Numbered from the stretch's first letter, positions 1 through 11,586 are shown. The stretch is 64,000 bases of DNA from Musa acuminata AAA Group (GCF_036884655.1 NC_088345.1:27135501-27199500); one strand, 5' to 3'. Translations and numbers: made by a program. Notes: generated by a model from the sequence alone, not told the origin.

Positions 1-599
1 TTCCTAACAGTAGATTTCCCTTTGGTTTCATCAAAAAATTCTCAATATAAACTACTAATCTTTTACGTCCAATCCGCTACACTTAAAATATGTAATGCAG
101 AAAATTTCAGCTGCATATTGTCTTAACCCATCTATTTGCAATTTTTTTTGAATAAAATTTCTTATACACTTCATAGATCATCTAGGCTTCCATCTAAGAT
201 TGATCTATTAGGGAATTCATCTCTAAAAATGATTTTATGTTGCTGTAAATTTTTATCGTAAACTACTAAAATTTTTTGATGAGAATTCTACTATCACAAC
301 TTGCACCAATTTTCATGTTGTTACTATCGAAATTTTCTTAACTAAATTGGACATCATTGCTATCATATAAACTAAGATATTGCTATCAATTCCCTCTTTA
401 AATCTCTTGAGTTTTTGGTGGAAATATTGTCAAGAAACTACTATTTCTTCTACGATAATTTTGTTCTTACAAGACAACACAATTCTGCAGCAAACTTCCA
501 CTGATTTCTATCAAACCTTTGCTGCCATCTACCACAGATCTAAAACTTTCATCCACCGCTCTAAAACTTAAACCACACCCTCAAACTACACCCAAAAGA
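1..599 (+). mobile_element. Gyp-1 Ty3/Gypsy, 5' untranslated leader fragment
   Basis: Non-coding leader of a degenerate + strand Gypsy element whose 5' LTR lies left of the window. It matches, with scattered substitutions, the leader of Gyp-2 (10390-10918 joined to 13953-14230) and the reverse complement of the Gyp-3 leader (19000-19800). The match continues at 7928 once the inserted Copia element is removed. The last five bases (595-599, AAAGA) are the left copy of that element's target duplication. The short frame at 380-571 is not considered coding because the same stretch is non-coding leader in all copies. Confidence 0.8.
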
Positions 600-2160
600 T
601 GTTAGGATCGGAGTGGCACTAAGAGGGGGGGGTGAATTAGTGCAGCGGATTAAAACTTCGGTTTTAGTAAAATCTTTCGTACGATAAGAACGGAACTTGA
701 AAAGCTTAACTTGAAAGCGTATTCTTAAAGTTGCACAGCAAAGGTAATGATGAAACAAAGCAAGTAAGAAGATTTGCAGTAATGTAAATGACAATAAGAA
801 ATGCAAACCAGAGATTACGCCGTTTTTAAAGTGGTTCGGTCAAGTGACCTACATCCACATGCGAGGCCCCTCTTCGATGAGGCTTCTACCTTCCACTAGC
901 AAATCTCTTGAAAGTGAAGGGTGAATACCCCTCTTACAACTTTTACAAGCGGTTCACTCTCTTACAGATTTTCAACAAGAAAGAAGGAGGTGAACACTAG
1001 CAAATTAAAAACAAGACAAGCTAACACTTTTCTAAGGCTTTTCTCTCAAACACTTGCTGCTCAAAAAGTTGTTCTCTCAGCTGAGATTTGAGGGGTATTT
1101 ATAGGCCTCAAGAGGATTCAAATTTGGGCTTCAAAATTTGAATTCTCTTTGGGTTCCCGCTGTTGGAGGTGGCACCGCTTGGCTCGGGTGCTGGGCGGTG
1201 CCACCGCCCAGCCAGGAGGTGTCACCGCCCAGCTCTCGGGTGTTGGGCGGTGCCACCGCCCAGCTAGGCGGTGCCACCGCCTACAGTGTTTTCAGCCCGA
1301 CTACAGTGTTTTCAGCCACTAGTTGGGTTTCAATCTTGGCTCTCTAGTTCGTTGGTTTAGCTTAATTTTTAGCCTAAACCAACTCTGACTTTGGGCCCAG
1401 TTGGCCCCTAACCAGGATATAGGATTATCTCTTAATCCTAATCCTAATTACAAGTGGACTACATAACCAAAACACATCCTAAGCAAATTTTCAACCGCGA
1501 ACGTCGAGTCTTGTTCTGGCGAGCTTTCCGACGAACTTTCTGCTGACGGGCTTCTAGCAAGCTCCCGAACTTGTGATGACTTTAATGAGTAGCCGAGCCT
1601 TCTCGGTGATCTCCGTGAACCTCCGACGATCTCTTCGGCAAACTTCCGAAAATTCCGACAAGTTCCCGATTTCTTCTCGGTTGGTTCTGGCAGCATCTCC
1701 GACGATTCTTCGGACTCTTAAACGTCCATCGAACTTGACTCCGGTATTCTCGCTTTGTGTTTTCTGGTTATCGTAGTTAATCCTGCACACACAAGCAAAC
1801 ACTCTACTCCGATCTAGACAATTATTATAACGCAAATTGACATTCTGTTGCCCGGCACGTCATTGGTTGGCGCTTCATCCGATTCTTCGGTGCATCGTCC
1901 TCTCTTGCGGCTTGTTGCCCAATCGGCGGTTGACCTCCGCAACCCCGATATCCTTGGCGCAATTTCGCTCTCCTTGGCCCGATGCCCGACGCCCGAAGCC
2001 TTCTGCCATCCAATATCCTGACGTGATCTCCTCCGACGCAACGTCAATTCCTCCTGCGTTAATTGTCTAATCCTGATCGAGTAGACCTGTATCACTCAAA
2101 ATGTAGTCAAACATTGAAACACAATCAATTAGTTTCATCATCAAAATCCGAGATTCAACA
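600..2160 (-). repeat. 3' LTR of Cop-1
   Basis: 1561-bp LTR. On the - strand it starts TGTTGAATC (2160) and ends CCTAACA (600). It is nearly identical to 6353-7927 except in the GC-rich promoter minisatellite (about 1160-1285), where the two differ by indels. A TATA box (TATAAATA on the - strand) lies at 1096-1103. Antisense and sense frames of 60-93 codons in 1448-2095 recur in the partner LTR only because the LTRs are copies, and I do not call them genes. Confidence 0.93.
1160..1285. repeat. Palindromic GC-rich minisatellite in the Cop-1 3' LTR U3
   Basis: Tandem, degenerate copies of a roughly 20-bp unit built round GGCGGTGCCACCGCC, itself an inverted repeat. The cluster lies just upstream of the LTR TATA box in element orientation. 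The partner cluster in the other LTR (about 6915-7050) has a different number and order of units. Confidence 0.85.
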
Positions 2161-2174
2161 ATCTCCCCCTTTTT
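2161..2174 (-). promoter_or_regulatory. Polypurine tract of Cop-1
   Basis: On the - strand this reads AAAAGGGGGAGAT directly before the 3' LTR start TGTTGAATC. It is the expected primer for plus-strand DNA synthesis. Similar purine runs lie further inside at about 2215-2245, 2378-2400 and 2995-3020. Confidence 0.85.
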
Positions 2175-5100
2175 GATGATGACAACTAATTGATGACTAA
2201 CGGAGTTAACCTTAACTCCCCGGAGTTTAACTAAACTCCCCCTATCAATATGCCATTGATAGAACACTTGGATTATCCCAAATCCAAGTAACATTCATCA
2301 CATGTTATGAAAAACATTTAAACTATCATGCAAATATAAAATATTTAATTCAATGCATGAAGTCATCAATATACTTCTCCCCCTATGTCATCAACAAAAA
2401 GGAGAAGTAGCTCTAGCTATTTTAAAAGATATGCAAGTTTTTACAACATAAAGCGAGATTTTCATCACAACATATAAGCACAAAAGTATAGCAAGATTCT
2501 TAAGTTCAATCATGGCAATTCAACACTTGCTTCTTGTGCACGATTGCACTTTGCTTTTCTTTGCAATGTGCATGATAGTATTTCTTTGTAATATTCAAAA
2601 TAGCAAATTGTACATCATGCTAGCTAGCATATTAAAGATGTTCAAGACAGTAAGTTTTTCTTCTCTTTTGAGAAGTGTTATTTTTGCTTCCTTTACAAAG
2701 TGCAAGCTAGCAAAGTATTTGAAAAAGTGAGCAAGTTTTGTAACATACAAGCTAGTAAAAATGTCAAAAGCAAATACAAGATAGCTTTCTTGTTGAAGTG
2801 TGTAAGCTATCGATTCTTACTTCCTATTGCAATGTGTAGGTTGCAAGTCTTGCTTCTTGAGATGGGCAAGATAATGATGTTCAAGAAGACAACTTTTGCT
2901 TCTTGAAATAAGCAAGTTAGCAATCTTTGCTACTTAAGATAGGCAAGCAAGCAATCAAGTTTTTGCATCTTCTTGACTTGTGCAAGCAAGCTATCTCCCC
3001 CTTTGTCATTGTCAAAAAGAAGGGAAGACCCATTACATCAATTATGACAAAGGTAAGTATCAATCTTAATTGTGCATCATCATATTTTCAAATTAGAATA
3101 TGCACATTTTCAAAAACCTTATATTCATTCATGCATGATATTGAATAAATCGATCAACATTATAAGGATATCATACATGATACTAAAATTTTTAACTATT
3201 TGTCAACATTTTGATCATGATACCAAATATTCATCATTTAGAGTATTCATGATACAAAACATTAAATCAATATTTATAATACATCATTTTAGCGACAACT
3301 CATAGTATTTTAAATCATGATTTACATCATATGTAATACATCACATCATAATTAGAAAGCACAAGTATTGCATATATCATTGCAAATCATAAATGTTTCA
3401 TATCATGATGGTATCAATTTGTCAAATTATATCCTACCAAAAACTTATCCCCATTTGTATTTCATGCATAATTTCACTTCATCACATTAGGAGTATCAAG
3501 AGGAATTAATTGGGTGATGAGATTAATATTTCACGAATACATGGAATTGTATAAAAAATCATATCATAAGTGTTTCATACATTCATATCATCACATGAAG
3601 GAATATAAACAAAAATTAGTGATGAGATCTTACTTCATGAATACAATAAAATTCATATAGCATATCATGGTTTATTAGAATTAGTCTTCCTTTTGGTGAA
3701 TAGCAAAAAGAGTGGTAGGAGAGCAAGATCTCAATTCATGCATATCAAATATTCAATCATCAAAATCATGAACCATCTAGAAAATTCTCCTCTTTAAATA
3801 TTCAAAGAGAGAATCATGATGAACATTCTTGGTTTACATAAAGTTTTAAAACATAATTGTCAAGATTATGAATACTAAAAGACTATGAAACATTTCGACA
3901 AATCTCCTTTTAAATAGAAAAGAAAATGTTGATTCATAAAGGATTTCATGTTATGAATTTCAAGAGATCAAGATCATGATTTCAATAAAAAAATATTTAA
4001 ATTTAAATCATCAAAATCATTATCAAAATCCAAGAGATTCACAAAGATGATACAAATGGATTCATCAAAATCAATAAGATTGAGCAAAATAATTTTCAAG
4101 AATGTTATCCTCTTTTCGATTATTTCAAAACATATGATTTTGTTTCATTTATACCAAATAAAAACATTTATCATGTTTAAAACCGAAAGAGTAAGATTTA
4201 TTACAACAAAAATCAATAAGGTACTTTCATTATGGTAAAAATCAATGATCCATAAATCGTAAAAGATTCATCATCCATAATTTCGAAATTTATTAAGCAT
4301 GATCATTAAGCATAACACTAAAACATGGTTTCAAAATGTTTAATATTTTCATGCATATCAAATATTTTCAAATTCGAACATGCAAAATTTCAAAACTATA
4401 TCTTCCATTTTTCATAAATAACTCAATCATCATTATGAGCATATTGTACATGATATTCAAGTCATAAATTATCAAGATGTCAAATAGAGTAGGTTAATTT
4501 GAATGTATCATTTTTAGTGAATACCAAGAAGAATCACATCATGAAAGAATTTTGATTCATGGAAAAATTTCATGTATCGAATATCGAGAAATCAAGATGA
4601 AAATATATATGTAAAAATATTACAAGTTGTATTCAAGAGAAAAATCATCATTTGTTTACAACTCATTCAATTTTGTCAAATCAATATCATGATTTTGATA
4701 TAACTCATTTCTAATTCAAATCATCAAACCAAAATCATTTTCAAGGGATTCATATAAATCAACAAGATAGAGAAAAATAATTTTCAAGAACAATGCTTTT
4801 CTCTTTTTAGTTATTTAAATTCATGTCATTTATGCTAGATAAAAAAGTGCATCAACATTTAGGATCGAAAAATGAATTTTATCATAAAAACCATCAAGAC
4901 CAATAAATCATAAAAAGCATCATGTATAACTTTACAATCTCATGCATAAAATCATCAAATCATAGCATCAAAACTTTCAATGGTTTCATTACAACATCAA
5001 GTAAGGTTTTATTGAACATAATTTTGAATGATTCTTATAGATATTTAAAATTTCTTTAGTTTTACTTTATATGATTGACTTTATATTAGCATGCTTCAAA

Positions 5101-5381
5101 TTTTTGTTCTTATGTCAAAACTATACATCATGTTTGAAAACCAAAGATAAGGTTCATAAAAAATCATCAAGCCTTCCATTCAAAAGTCATGCATCGTCAT
5201 TGAAAATCAATATGGAAATCGTCAAAATACAAATTCTTGCTTCTCAAGCACATATATAAGATTAATCTTACTAGGTGTATAAGCATTAGATTTATATTTA
5301 ACATTTTACTGCATTAACATAACACATGCAATTTTCAAGAAAATTAATCCTAAACTAAATTAAAAATAACTCAAGAAAGTA
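2175..5381 (-). other. AT-rich non-coding spacer of Cop-1 between gag and the 3' LTR
   Basis: 3.2 kb with no frame above 77 codons and no recognisable domain, rich in ATCAT/ATGAT-type simple sequence. It occupies the place of pol plus the 3' spacer of full SIRE elements. The part next to the polypurine tract (about 2610-3000) has many degenerate copies of GCAAGCTAGCAA. Counterparts are found in Cop-2 (30117-32450). The small frames here (2512-3305, 4047-4238, 5071-5259) show no conserved protein features. Confidence 0.75.
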
Positions 5382-6302
5382 TTATGTAATTTCGAAATAA
5401 ATTAGTGGGATTTTGATTACCTCATTGTTGTAAGAGGGTGAGGCATAGTTTGCCATCTCGCCTTTCTTGATTTTCTCCTCGTCTTCGGAAGAGCTCAATT
5501 CATCCCAACTTTTGTTCTTCTTGCGTTCAAAGCAAGTAGTTCCATTCTTTTTGCTTTTTAATTTTTGTTTCATTTGTAGTTTAAGTTCACCATCACTTGA
5601 GCTTATGCTCGAGTGGTCTTCATGTGTTCTATGTCCCAAATCCTTCCTATCATTTGGAAGGTTGTTCTCGAGTTTCTTTTTTGTCACATTGTTCATTTCG
5701 TAGGTCATTAGAGACCCAATAAGTTCTTCGAGAGGGAATGTTTTAAGGTCCTTGGCCTCTTGAATGGCCGTAACTTTTGGATCCCAACTTTTTGGAAGGG
5801 ATCTTAAGATTTTAGTGACTAGTTCAAAATTAGAAAAACTTTTACCAAGAGCTTTGAGTCCATTGATGACATCCGTGAACCGGGTGTACATGTCTCCGAT
5901 GGACTCACTTGGTTTCATCCGGAAAAGTTCGTAAGAATGCACAAGAATATTGATTTTGGACTCTTTCACTCGGCTAGTGCCTTCATGAGTGACCTCTAGA
6001 GTTCTCCAAATATCAAAAGCCGAGTCACACATCGAAACGCGATTAAATTCACTTTTGTCAAGTGCACAATATAAGGCATTCATAGCCTTTGCATTTAAAG
6101 AAAACATCTTCTTCTCCAAATCATTCCAATGGTTCATTGGGAGAGAAGACATTTCAAATCCATTTTCGACTATGTCCCATAAATTCAAATCCAAAGAAAG
6201 TAAGAAAACTCTCATTCGAGTTTTCCAACAAGTGTAGTCCGTCCCATTGAAAAAGGGAGGACGAATGAGAGAGTGACCCTCTTGAAAGCTATAAAGAGCC
6301 AT
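5382..6302 (-). CDS. gag: Gag protein of Cop-1 (SIRE-type, UBN2-like), without zinc knuckle
   Basis: Open frame of 306 codons starting 36 bp inside the primer site. Gag would form the cytoplasmic virus-like particle that packages element RNA. Residues 1-220 follow the Copia gag/UBN2 pattern (early FNGTDYT.WKTRM, then RTLEVTHEGTSRVKESKIN, and GDMYTRF near residue 135) and closely match Cop-5 gag at 48408-49118. Where Cop-5 has a CX2CX4HX4C zinc knuckle, this protein has only TTCFERKKNK, so the nucleic-acid-binding knuckle is absent. The last residues (LIYFEIT) are encoded by spacer DNA joined after the EV of the gag hinge, and Cop-2 has the same join. The frame has no stops, which suggests a fairly recent copy. 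The + strand frames at 5467 and 5989 are shadows. Confidence 0.85.
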   Translation of the reverse strand: MALYSFQEGHSLIRPPFFNGTDYTCWKTRMRVFLLSLDLNLWDIVENGFEMSSLPMNHWNDLEKKMFSLNAKAMNALYCALDKSEFNRVSMCDSAFDIWRTLEVTHEGTSRVKESKINILVHSYELFRMKPSESIGDMYTRFTDVINGLKALGKSFSNFELVTKILRSLPKSWDPKVTAIQEAKDLKTFPLEELIGSLMTYEMNNVTKKKLENNLPNDRKDLGHRTHEDHSSISSSDGELKLQMKQKLKSKKNGTTCFERKKNKSWDELSSSEDEEKIKKGEMANYASPSYNNEVIKIPLIYFEIT

Positions 6303-6337
6303 TTCTATTTGGGTGTTAAACCAAAGTAGAAAACCGT

Positions 6338-6350
6338 GGCTCTGATACCA
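6338..6350 (-). promoter_or_regulatory. Primer binding site of Cop-1 (initiator tRNA-Met)
   Basis: On the - strand it reads TGGTATCAGAGCC two bases inside the 5' LTR end. This is complementary to the 3' end of plant initiator tRNA-Met and primes minus-strand synthesis. Confidence 0.9.
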
Positions 6351-6352
6351 AT

Positions 6353-7927
6353 TGTTAGGATCGGAGTGGCACTAAGAGGGGGGGGTGAATTAGTGCAGCG
6401 GATTAAAACTTCGGTTTTAGTAAAATCTTTCGTACGATAAGAACGGAACTTGAAAAGCTTAACTTGAAAGCGTATTCTTAAAGTTGCACAGCAAAGGTAA
6501 TGATGAAACAAAGCAAGTAAGAAGATTTGCAGTAATGTAAATGACAATAAGAAATGCAAACCAGAGATTACGCCGTTTTTAAAGTGGTTCGGTCAAGTGA
6601 CCTACATCCACTTGCGAGGCCCCTCTTCGATGAGGCTTCCACCTTCCACTAGCAAATCTCTTGAAAGTGAAGGGTGAATACCCCTCTTACAACTTTTATA
6701 AGCGGTTCACTCTCTTACAGATTTTCAACAAGAAAGAAGGAGGTGAACACTAGCAAATTAAAAACAAGACAAGCTAACACTTTTCTAAGGCTTTTCTCTC
6801 AAACACTTGCTGCTCAAAAAGTTGTTCTCTCAGCTGAGATTTGAGGGGTATTTATAGGCCTCAAGAGGATTCAAATTTGGGCTTCAAAATTTGAATTCTC
6901 TTTGGGTTCCCGCTGTTGGAGGTGCCACCGCCCAGCCAAGCGGTGCCACCGCCCAGGGCTCGGGTGCTGGGCGGTGGCCCAGGAGGTGTCACCGCCCAGC
7001 TCTCGGGTGTTGGGCGGTGCCACTGCCCAGCTAGGCGGTGCCACCGCCTACAGTGTTTTCAGCCTGACTACAGTGTTTTCAGCCACTAGTTGGGCTTCAA
7101 TCTTGGCTCTCTAGTTCGCTGGTTTAGCTTAATTTTTAGCCTAAACCAACTCTGACTTTGGGCCCAGTTGGCCCCTAACCAGGATATAGGATTATCTCTT
7201 AATCCTAATCCTAATTACAAGTGGACTACATAACCAAAACACATCCTAAGCAAATTTTCAACCGCGAACGTCGAGTCTTGTTCTGGCGAGCTTTCCGACG
7301 AACTTTCTGCTGACGGGCTTCTAGCAAGCTCCCGAACTTGTGATGACTTTAATGAGTAGCCGAGCCTTCTCGGTGATCTCCGTGAACCTTCGACGATCTC
7401 TTCGGCGAACTTCCGAAAATTTCGACAAGTTCCCGATTTCTTCTCGGTTGGTTCTGGCAGCATCTCCGACGATTCTTCGGACTCTTAAACGTCCATCGAA
7501 CTTGACTCCGGTATTCTCGCTTTGTGTTTTCTGGTTATCGTAGTTAATCCTGCACACACAAGCAAACACTCTACTCCGATCTAGACAATTATTATAACGC
7601 AAATTGACATTCTGTTGCCCGGCACGTCATTGGTTGGCGCTTCATCCGATTCTTCGGTGCATCGTCCTCTCTTGCGGCTTGTTGCCCAATCGGCGGTTGA
7701 CCTCCGCAACCCCGATATCCTTGGCGCAATTTCGCTCTCCTTGGCCCGATGCCCGACGCCCGAAGCCTTCTGCCATCCAATATCCTGACGTGATCTCCTC
7801 CGACGCAACGTCAATTCCTCCTGCGTTAATTGTCTAATCCTGATCGAGTAGACCTGTATCACTCAAAATGTAGTCAAACATTGAAACACAATCAATTAGT
7901 TTCATCATCAAAATTCGAGATTCAACA
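6353..7927 (-). repeat. 5' LTR of Cop-1
   Basis: 1575-bp partner of 600-2160, ending at 7927 with TTCAACA before the AAAGA duplication. The TATA box is at 6849-6856 on the - strand, and the palindromic minisatellite (about 6915-7050) is upstream of it. It would be the promoter for the gag transcript. Confidence 0.93.
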
Positions 7928-8071
7928 AAAGAGTCATAAAATAAGGCTAAACCACAACCTACATCCACCAATACACCAACCCTTTCGACTTTAACTTCTC
8001 TCAACCTATACATGCCTTTAACCCGACAACAAAAGAGAGATCTTAATATCATAGATTTGAAGACATATACT
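7928..8071 (+). mobile_element. Gyp-1 leader, continued after the Cop-1 insertion
   Basis: Resumes the leader interrupted at 599, starting with the right copy of the AAAGA duplication. The sequence up to the gag ATG parallels 14230-14371 of Gyp-2. Confidence 0.8.
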
Positions 8072-9111
8072 ATGGTATCTGAGGAGATAATCAAAGCTAA
8101 ATTCAAAGCCTTTGAGGCCCAAATGTAGGATAAGATTCAGACTCTCTTTACCGAACTCAGTTTGGGCTGACCACCAAGCCCGAAGAAATCACATCAAAGA
8201 GAGAGCTCTAACCAATCGCACCAAGCCCGAAGATATGACTTCAAAGAGAGGAGAAGCTCTTTGACCAACCCCAACTATCCACGCATGAGAGTGGACTTCC
8301 CTAGATGGGAAGAAGGAGACCCGATTGGTTGGATCTCGCGCGTGGAGCGATATTTTCGGTACCACAAAATTGCAGACGCATCTATGGTGAAAATTATAGC
8401 TATACATCTTGAAGGGGATGCCATACAGTGGTTTGACTAGTTTGAACATAATTATGGAGTCCTTTCATGGTGACAATTCAAACAAGGACTACTGATCCGC
8501 TTTGGACCAACCGATTATGAGAACATTGATGGACAACTAGCACTGATCCGACAAACCTCCACCATTCAAGAGTACCAAACCAGGTTTGAAAGGTTATCTA
8601 ATCAAACTCATGTTTGGTCTCAAAAATAGTTATTGGGTACCTTCATTGAGGGCTTGAAGCCAGAGACCCGGGAAGAAGTTATAGCGCGACAATCGTACAC
8701 GCTTAGGGCAGCCATCTCTTTCGTACGATTTCAAGAGGAGCGATTGAACTATGAAGCCTGAAGGACTAGGGTAGCTCCTCAACTAGAATACTGAAGTATT
8801 CAGCTCCACCTACTATCGACCGAGTCCCTGCACTAAAAAGGTTGACAAGAGAAGAGCTTCGGGAGCGATATGCGAAGGGCTTATATTGGCATTACGACAA
8901 GCCGTGGAGCCGTGAGCATCGCTATAGTAAAGGAAGACTTCTTATGATTGAACCAGTAGAAGAAGAGGTCATTGAACATCTAGAAGAGAGCCTTGAACAT
9001 GAAGAAAAAGATGCAGAAGAAGAGCCACAACCAATCGAAGTTACAGTACATGCACTAGCCGACTGCTCAAACCCTCAAATGATGAAAGTTGGAGGCCTTC
9101 TCAAACAATAA
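8072..9111 (+). pseudogene. gag: Gyp-1 gag, degenerate
   Basis: Retrotransposon gag remnant, beginning at the ATG aligned with the Gyp-2 start (14372) and the Gyp-3 start (18886). The capsid-like part is visible in pieces across frames: DPIGWISR, HLEGDAIQWF and EYQTRFERLSNQT. The last 90 codons (8842-9111) are open and contain the decayed knuckle-like segment YWHYDKPWSREHRYSKGRL and an acidic Glu-rich linker. Frameshifts and stops (for example a TAG after the HLEGDAIQWFD segment near 8440) break the frame, so no protein is expected. Confidence 0.85.
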
Positions 9112-9624
9112 TCGATCACTGTTCTTATCGAAACAAGTAGCACTAATAACTTTCTAAAGAGTAAGGTTGCTGTCCAGATGGCCTTACCTATCGAGAATTA
9201 CAGTAGGTTTGATGTTAAGGTCACCGATAGATGGATTTTGAAGTATAATCGTAAGCGCCCGCGAGTGAAACTATTGCTGCAGGACCAAAAGATAATTGCA
9301 TATTTCTTCCACCTCCTTGTTGATCATCATGAGGCCATGCTTAGAATTAAATAGTTGACGATATTAGGTGATGTTTATTAAAATTTTATGCAACTAATTA
9401 TGAAATTTTACAGTAAGAAGAAACAGGTGATACTGCACGGAAAACATGGGGGCGACATAACAACGATTTGCACACAACAAATGGAGAAGGTTTTGCATAT
9501 AGTATATAGTAGCTTTTTGGTACAACTTGAGTAGCAAACTAAGAGATAGCCAATAGAATTTGAAGATCTAAACCTACTTCCTTTGCTTGCTGAATTTTCA
9601 GATATATTTGACGAACCGCATAAC
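9112..9624 (+). pseudogene. Gyp-1 protease region, degenerate
   Basis: Aspartic protease remnant of the Gypsy polyprotein, parallel to 20653-21110 of Gyp-2. The active-site segment that reads LIDTG in Gyp-2 reads LIETS here (about 9123-9137), so the catalytic Asp is lost. Stop codons occur downstream. The remnant ends at the ATAAC target duplication (9620-9624), where Gyp-2 entered, and the matching pol sequence resumes at 23193. Confidence 0.75.
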
Positions 9625-10005
9625 TGTTAGGACTCTAGCTTGGAGAGTCCTAATTGAGAGGGACATTCATGGAAAACCTACCTAAGCCGACCCCTATTAA
9701 AGAGGTGAAAAGGCCGGCTAGGGTTAGGAGGTTGTTTCTTAGAGAATAATAAGGAGTTGTAAAGGAATAGGAGTCTTGAGTAGGAGTCATATTAGGAGTT
9801 GGTTAGAAGTAGGAGTCTTGAGTATGAGTCATATTAGGAGTTACGGTTTAGAAGCCCTATAAATAGTCATATATTTCTCCTCTTTTCACAAGCAATAGAT
9901 GAATCTTTTCTACAGTTTTTGAGCACCAACTTGGAGGGAGGAACCCCTATAGAGTTCCAAGGAGGCCGATCCCCTAAAGTTTAGAATCTGCAAGGGTTCT
10001 AACAC
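9625..10005 (+). repeat. 5' LTR of Gyp-2
   Basis: 381-bp LTR from TGTTAGGACTCTAGC to GGGTTCTAACA. TATA box TATAAATA at 9858-9865. The partner is 22800-23192. It carries short repeats of AGGAGTC/GTAGGAGTC in U3. Confidence 0.9.
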
Positions 10006-10007
10006 CT

Positions 10008-10018
10008 GGTATCAGAGT
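10008..10018 (+). promoter_or_regulatory. Primer binding site of Gyp-2 (initiator tRNA-Met)
   Basis: TGGTATCAGAG two bases after the LTR end, as expected for tRNA-Met priming. Confidence 0.9.
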
Positions 10019-10019
10019 A

Positions 10020-10918
10020 GCATTCTTGGCATCTCACTGCCCTTCCACAGCCATCCATCAACCCTCCACAACTGCCTATAGCAATTCCCACAATTGCTTA
10101 AAAGATCATCGCCAAATTCCGCCGTCATCTTCTCCACCATGGATCATCCTTTGATCTCCCCGTGAATTGCAATAGGTTCTGGTTTTCTACCTTACTGCTA
10201 CTGCAATTTAGTTATCCTTATTTGAAAATCCCAAAAAAATTATTCCTATATTGCTGCATAAACTTTTCGTCATAAAGTTTTCATCTCTATGACGAAAGAT
10301 ACATTGCAGAATTCTAACCGTATAGCACCGTCAATTTGATCTTGCTACTATGTTTTTTCTATCCAGATCTCTACAAAAATTTTATGACATCTTTGACACT
10401 TCCTAACAGCAGATTTACCTTTGGTTTTGTCAAAAAATTCTCAATATAAACCATTGATATTTTACGTCTAATCTGCTATACTTGAAAATCTGCATTGTAA
10501 AATTTCAACCGCATAGCACTGTTTGTTTAATCTTGATACTACGTTGTTTCTATCCAAATCTCTACGAAATTTTTATGATAGCTTTGACACTTCCTAATAG
10601 TAGATTTCCCTTTGGCTTCATCAAAAAATTATCAAAATAAACTACTGATCTATTATGTACAATCTGCTATACTTAAAAATCTGTGCTGCAGAAAATTTCA
10701 GGCGCATATTGTTGCCTTAACCCATCTATTTGCAATCTTTTTTAAATGAAATTTCTTATACACTCCATAGATCATCTTGGCTTCCATTTAAGATTTATCT
10801 ATTGAGGAATTCATCTTTAAAAATGATTTTGTGTTGCTACAAATTTTTATCGTAAGCCGCTTAAATTTTTCGATGAGAATTCTGCTATCGCAACTTGCAC
10901 CAATTTCCTTGTTGTTAT
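10020..10918 (+). other. Gyp-2 5' leader, first part, with a 191-bp tandem duplication
   Basis: Non-coding leader, long for a Gypsy element. About 10381-10762 holds two copies of a unit with a 191-bp period (TTTGACACTTCCTAA begins at 10392 and again at 10583). Gyp-3 carries the same duplication, so it predates both insertions. The leader is cut at 10918 by Sol-1 and resumes at 13953. Confidence 0.75.
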
Positions 10919-11586
10919 TGTTACGCCCCCCAAATTTAATTCTCTTTTAGGAGGTGTGAACCTAATTCAAGATTGATAATATTTAATTCAACCAACAATC
11001 CAGGATCCAATCACACCTTTGAGGTCAATAAGAAAAGCATTCAAGTCATTTACCTCTACAATCCACAATTCACAAAACCTGTGCAGTCTATAATCATACA
11101 TCATGTCACTAGATGATTCTTAAAATCCAAAAGCAACTTAACTAAACCATAACTATATCATAACTCCATAAGCACAGTAATTAATGCAATCACAAAACCA
11201 ACATGTACTATATGTTTATATCAGTACACAGTTTAGACTTAACATTTCCAAAATCCTGACGTAAGAGATACTTTTCAAATATTTACAAGATACATCAATC
11301 TAGATTTGTCATTGATATTTCATTACACCCAAAAAGAACTTATACAACATCAACCTATCAAGTACAAAATATTTGCCCCAAATCTTCTAGTCTTCCACTA
11401 CTTCAACCCAATTTACACATTTTAGTGAGCGATAAGCTATATTGAAAAATTTATATAGCATTGGAGTGAGCATATAAAGCTCACCAAGTGACTAACATAT
11501 CCATAGCAAAGAGGACAGGTTTCAAATAAATAAGGTATCAAAATACAAAGCAAAGATATAAGATGAAATAGTAGCATGTTTTGTTT

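Larger units (their letters stand above)
600..7927 (-). mobile_element. Cop-1: non-autonomous SIRE-type Ty1/Copia element, gag only
   Basis: Complete element of 7328 bp in - orientation. It has LTRs at 600-2160 and 6353-7927, a primer site, one gag frame, a long AT-rich spacer and a polypurine tract. It is flanked by AAAGA at 595-599 and 7928-7932, and removing it rejoins the Gyp-1 leader. No protease, integrase, reverse transcriptase or RNase H lies between gag and the 3' LTR, so movement would need proteins from a relative. The gag family (UBN2-like) and LTR ends TGTTGAATC...CCTAACA match Cop-5, a full SIRE-type element in this window. Cop-2 shares the same gag-to-spacer junction. Confidence 0.9.

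Noticed and set aside
1448..2095. Several overlapping 60-93 codon frames on both strands in the Cop-1 LTR, repeated at 7215-7862
   Set aside because: They are in LTR U3 and repeat only because LTRs are copies. Related LTRs in Cop-5 and at 52198 do not keep the frames.
2400..3020. Regularly spaced short repeats resembling a CRISPR array
   Set aside because: Units are degenerate and AT-rich, spacing is irregular, there are no cas genes, and the setting is a plant retroelement.
2175..5381. Possible env-like gene in the long 3' region of the SIRE-type elements, as in some Sireviruses
   Set aside because: No frame longer than about 80 codons, and no signal peptide or membrane pattern in any of the five spacers.
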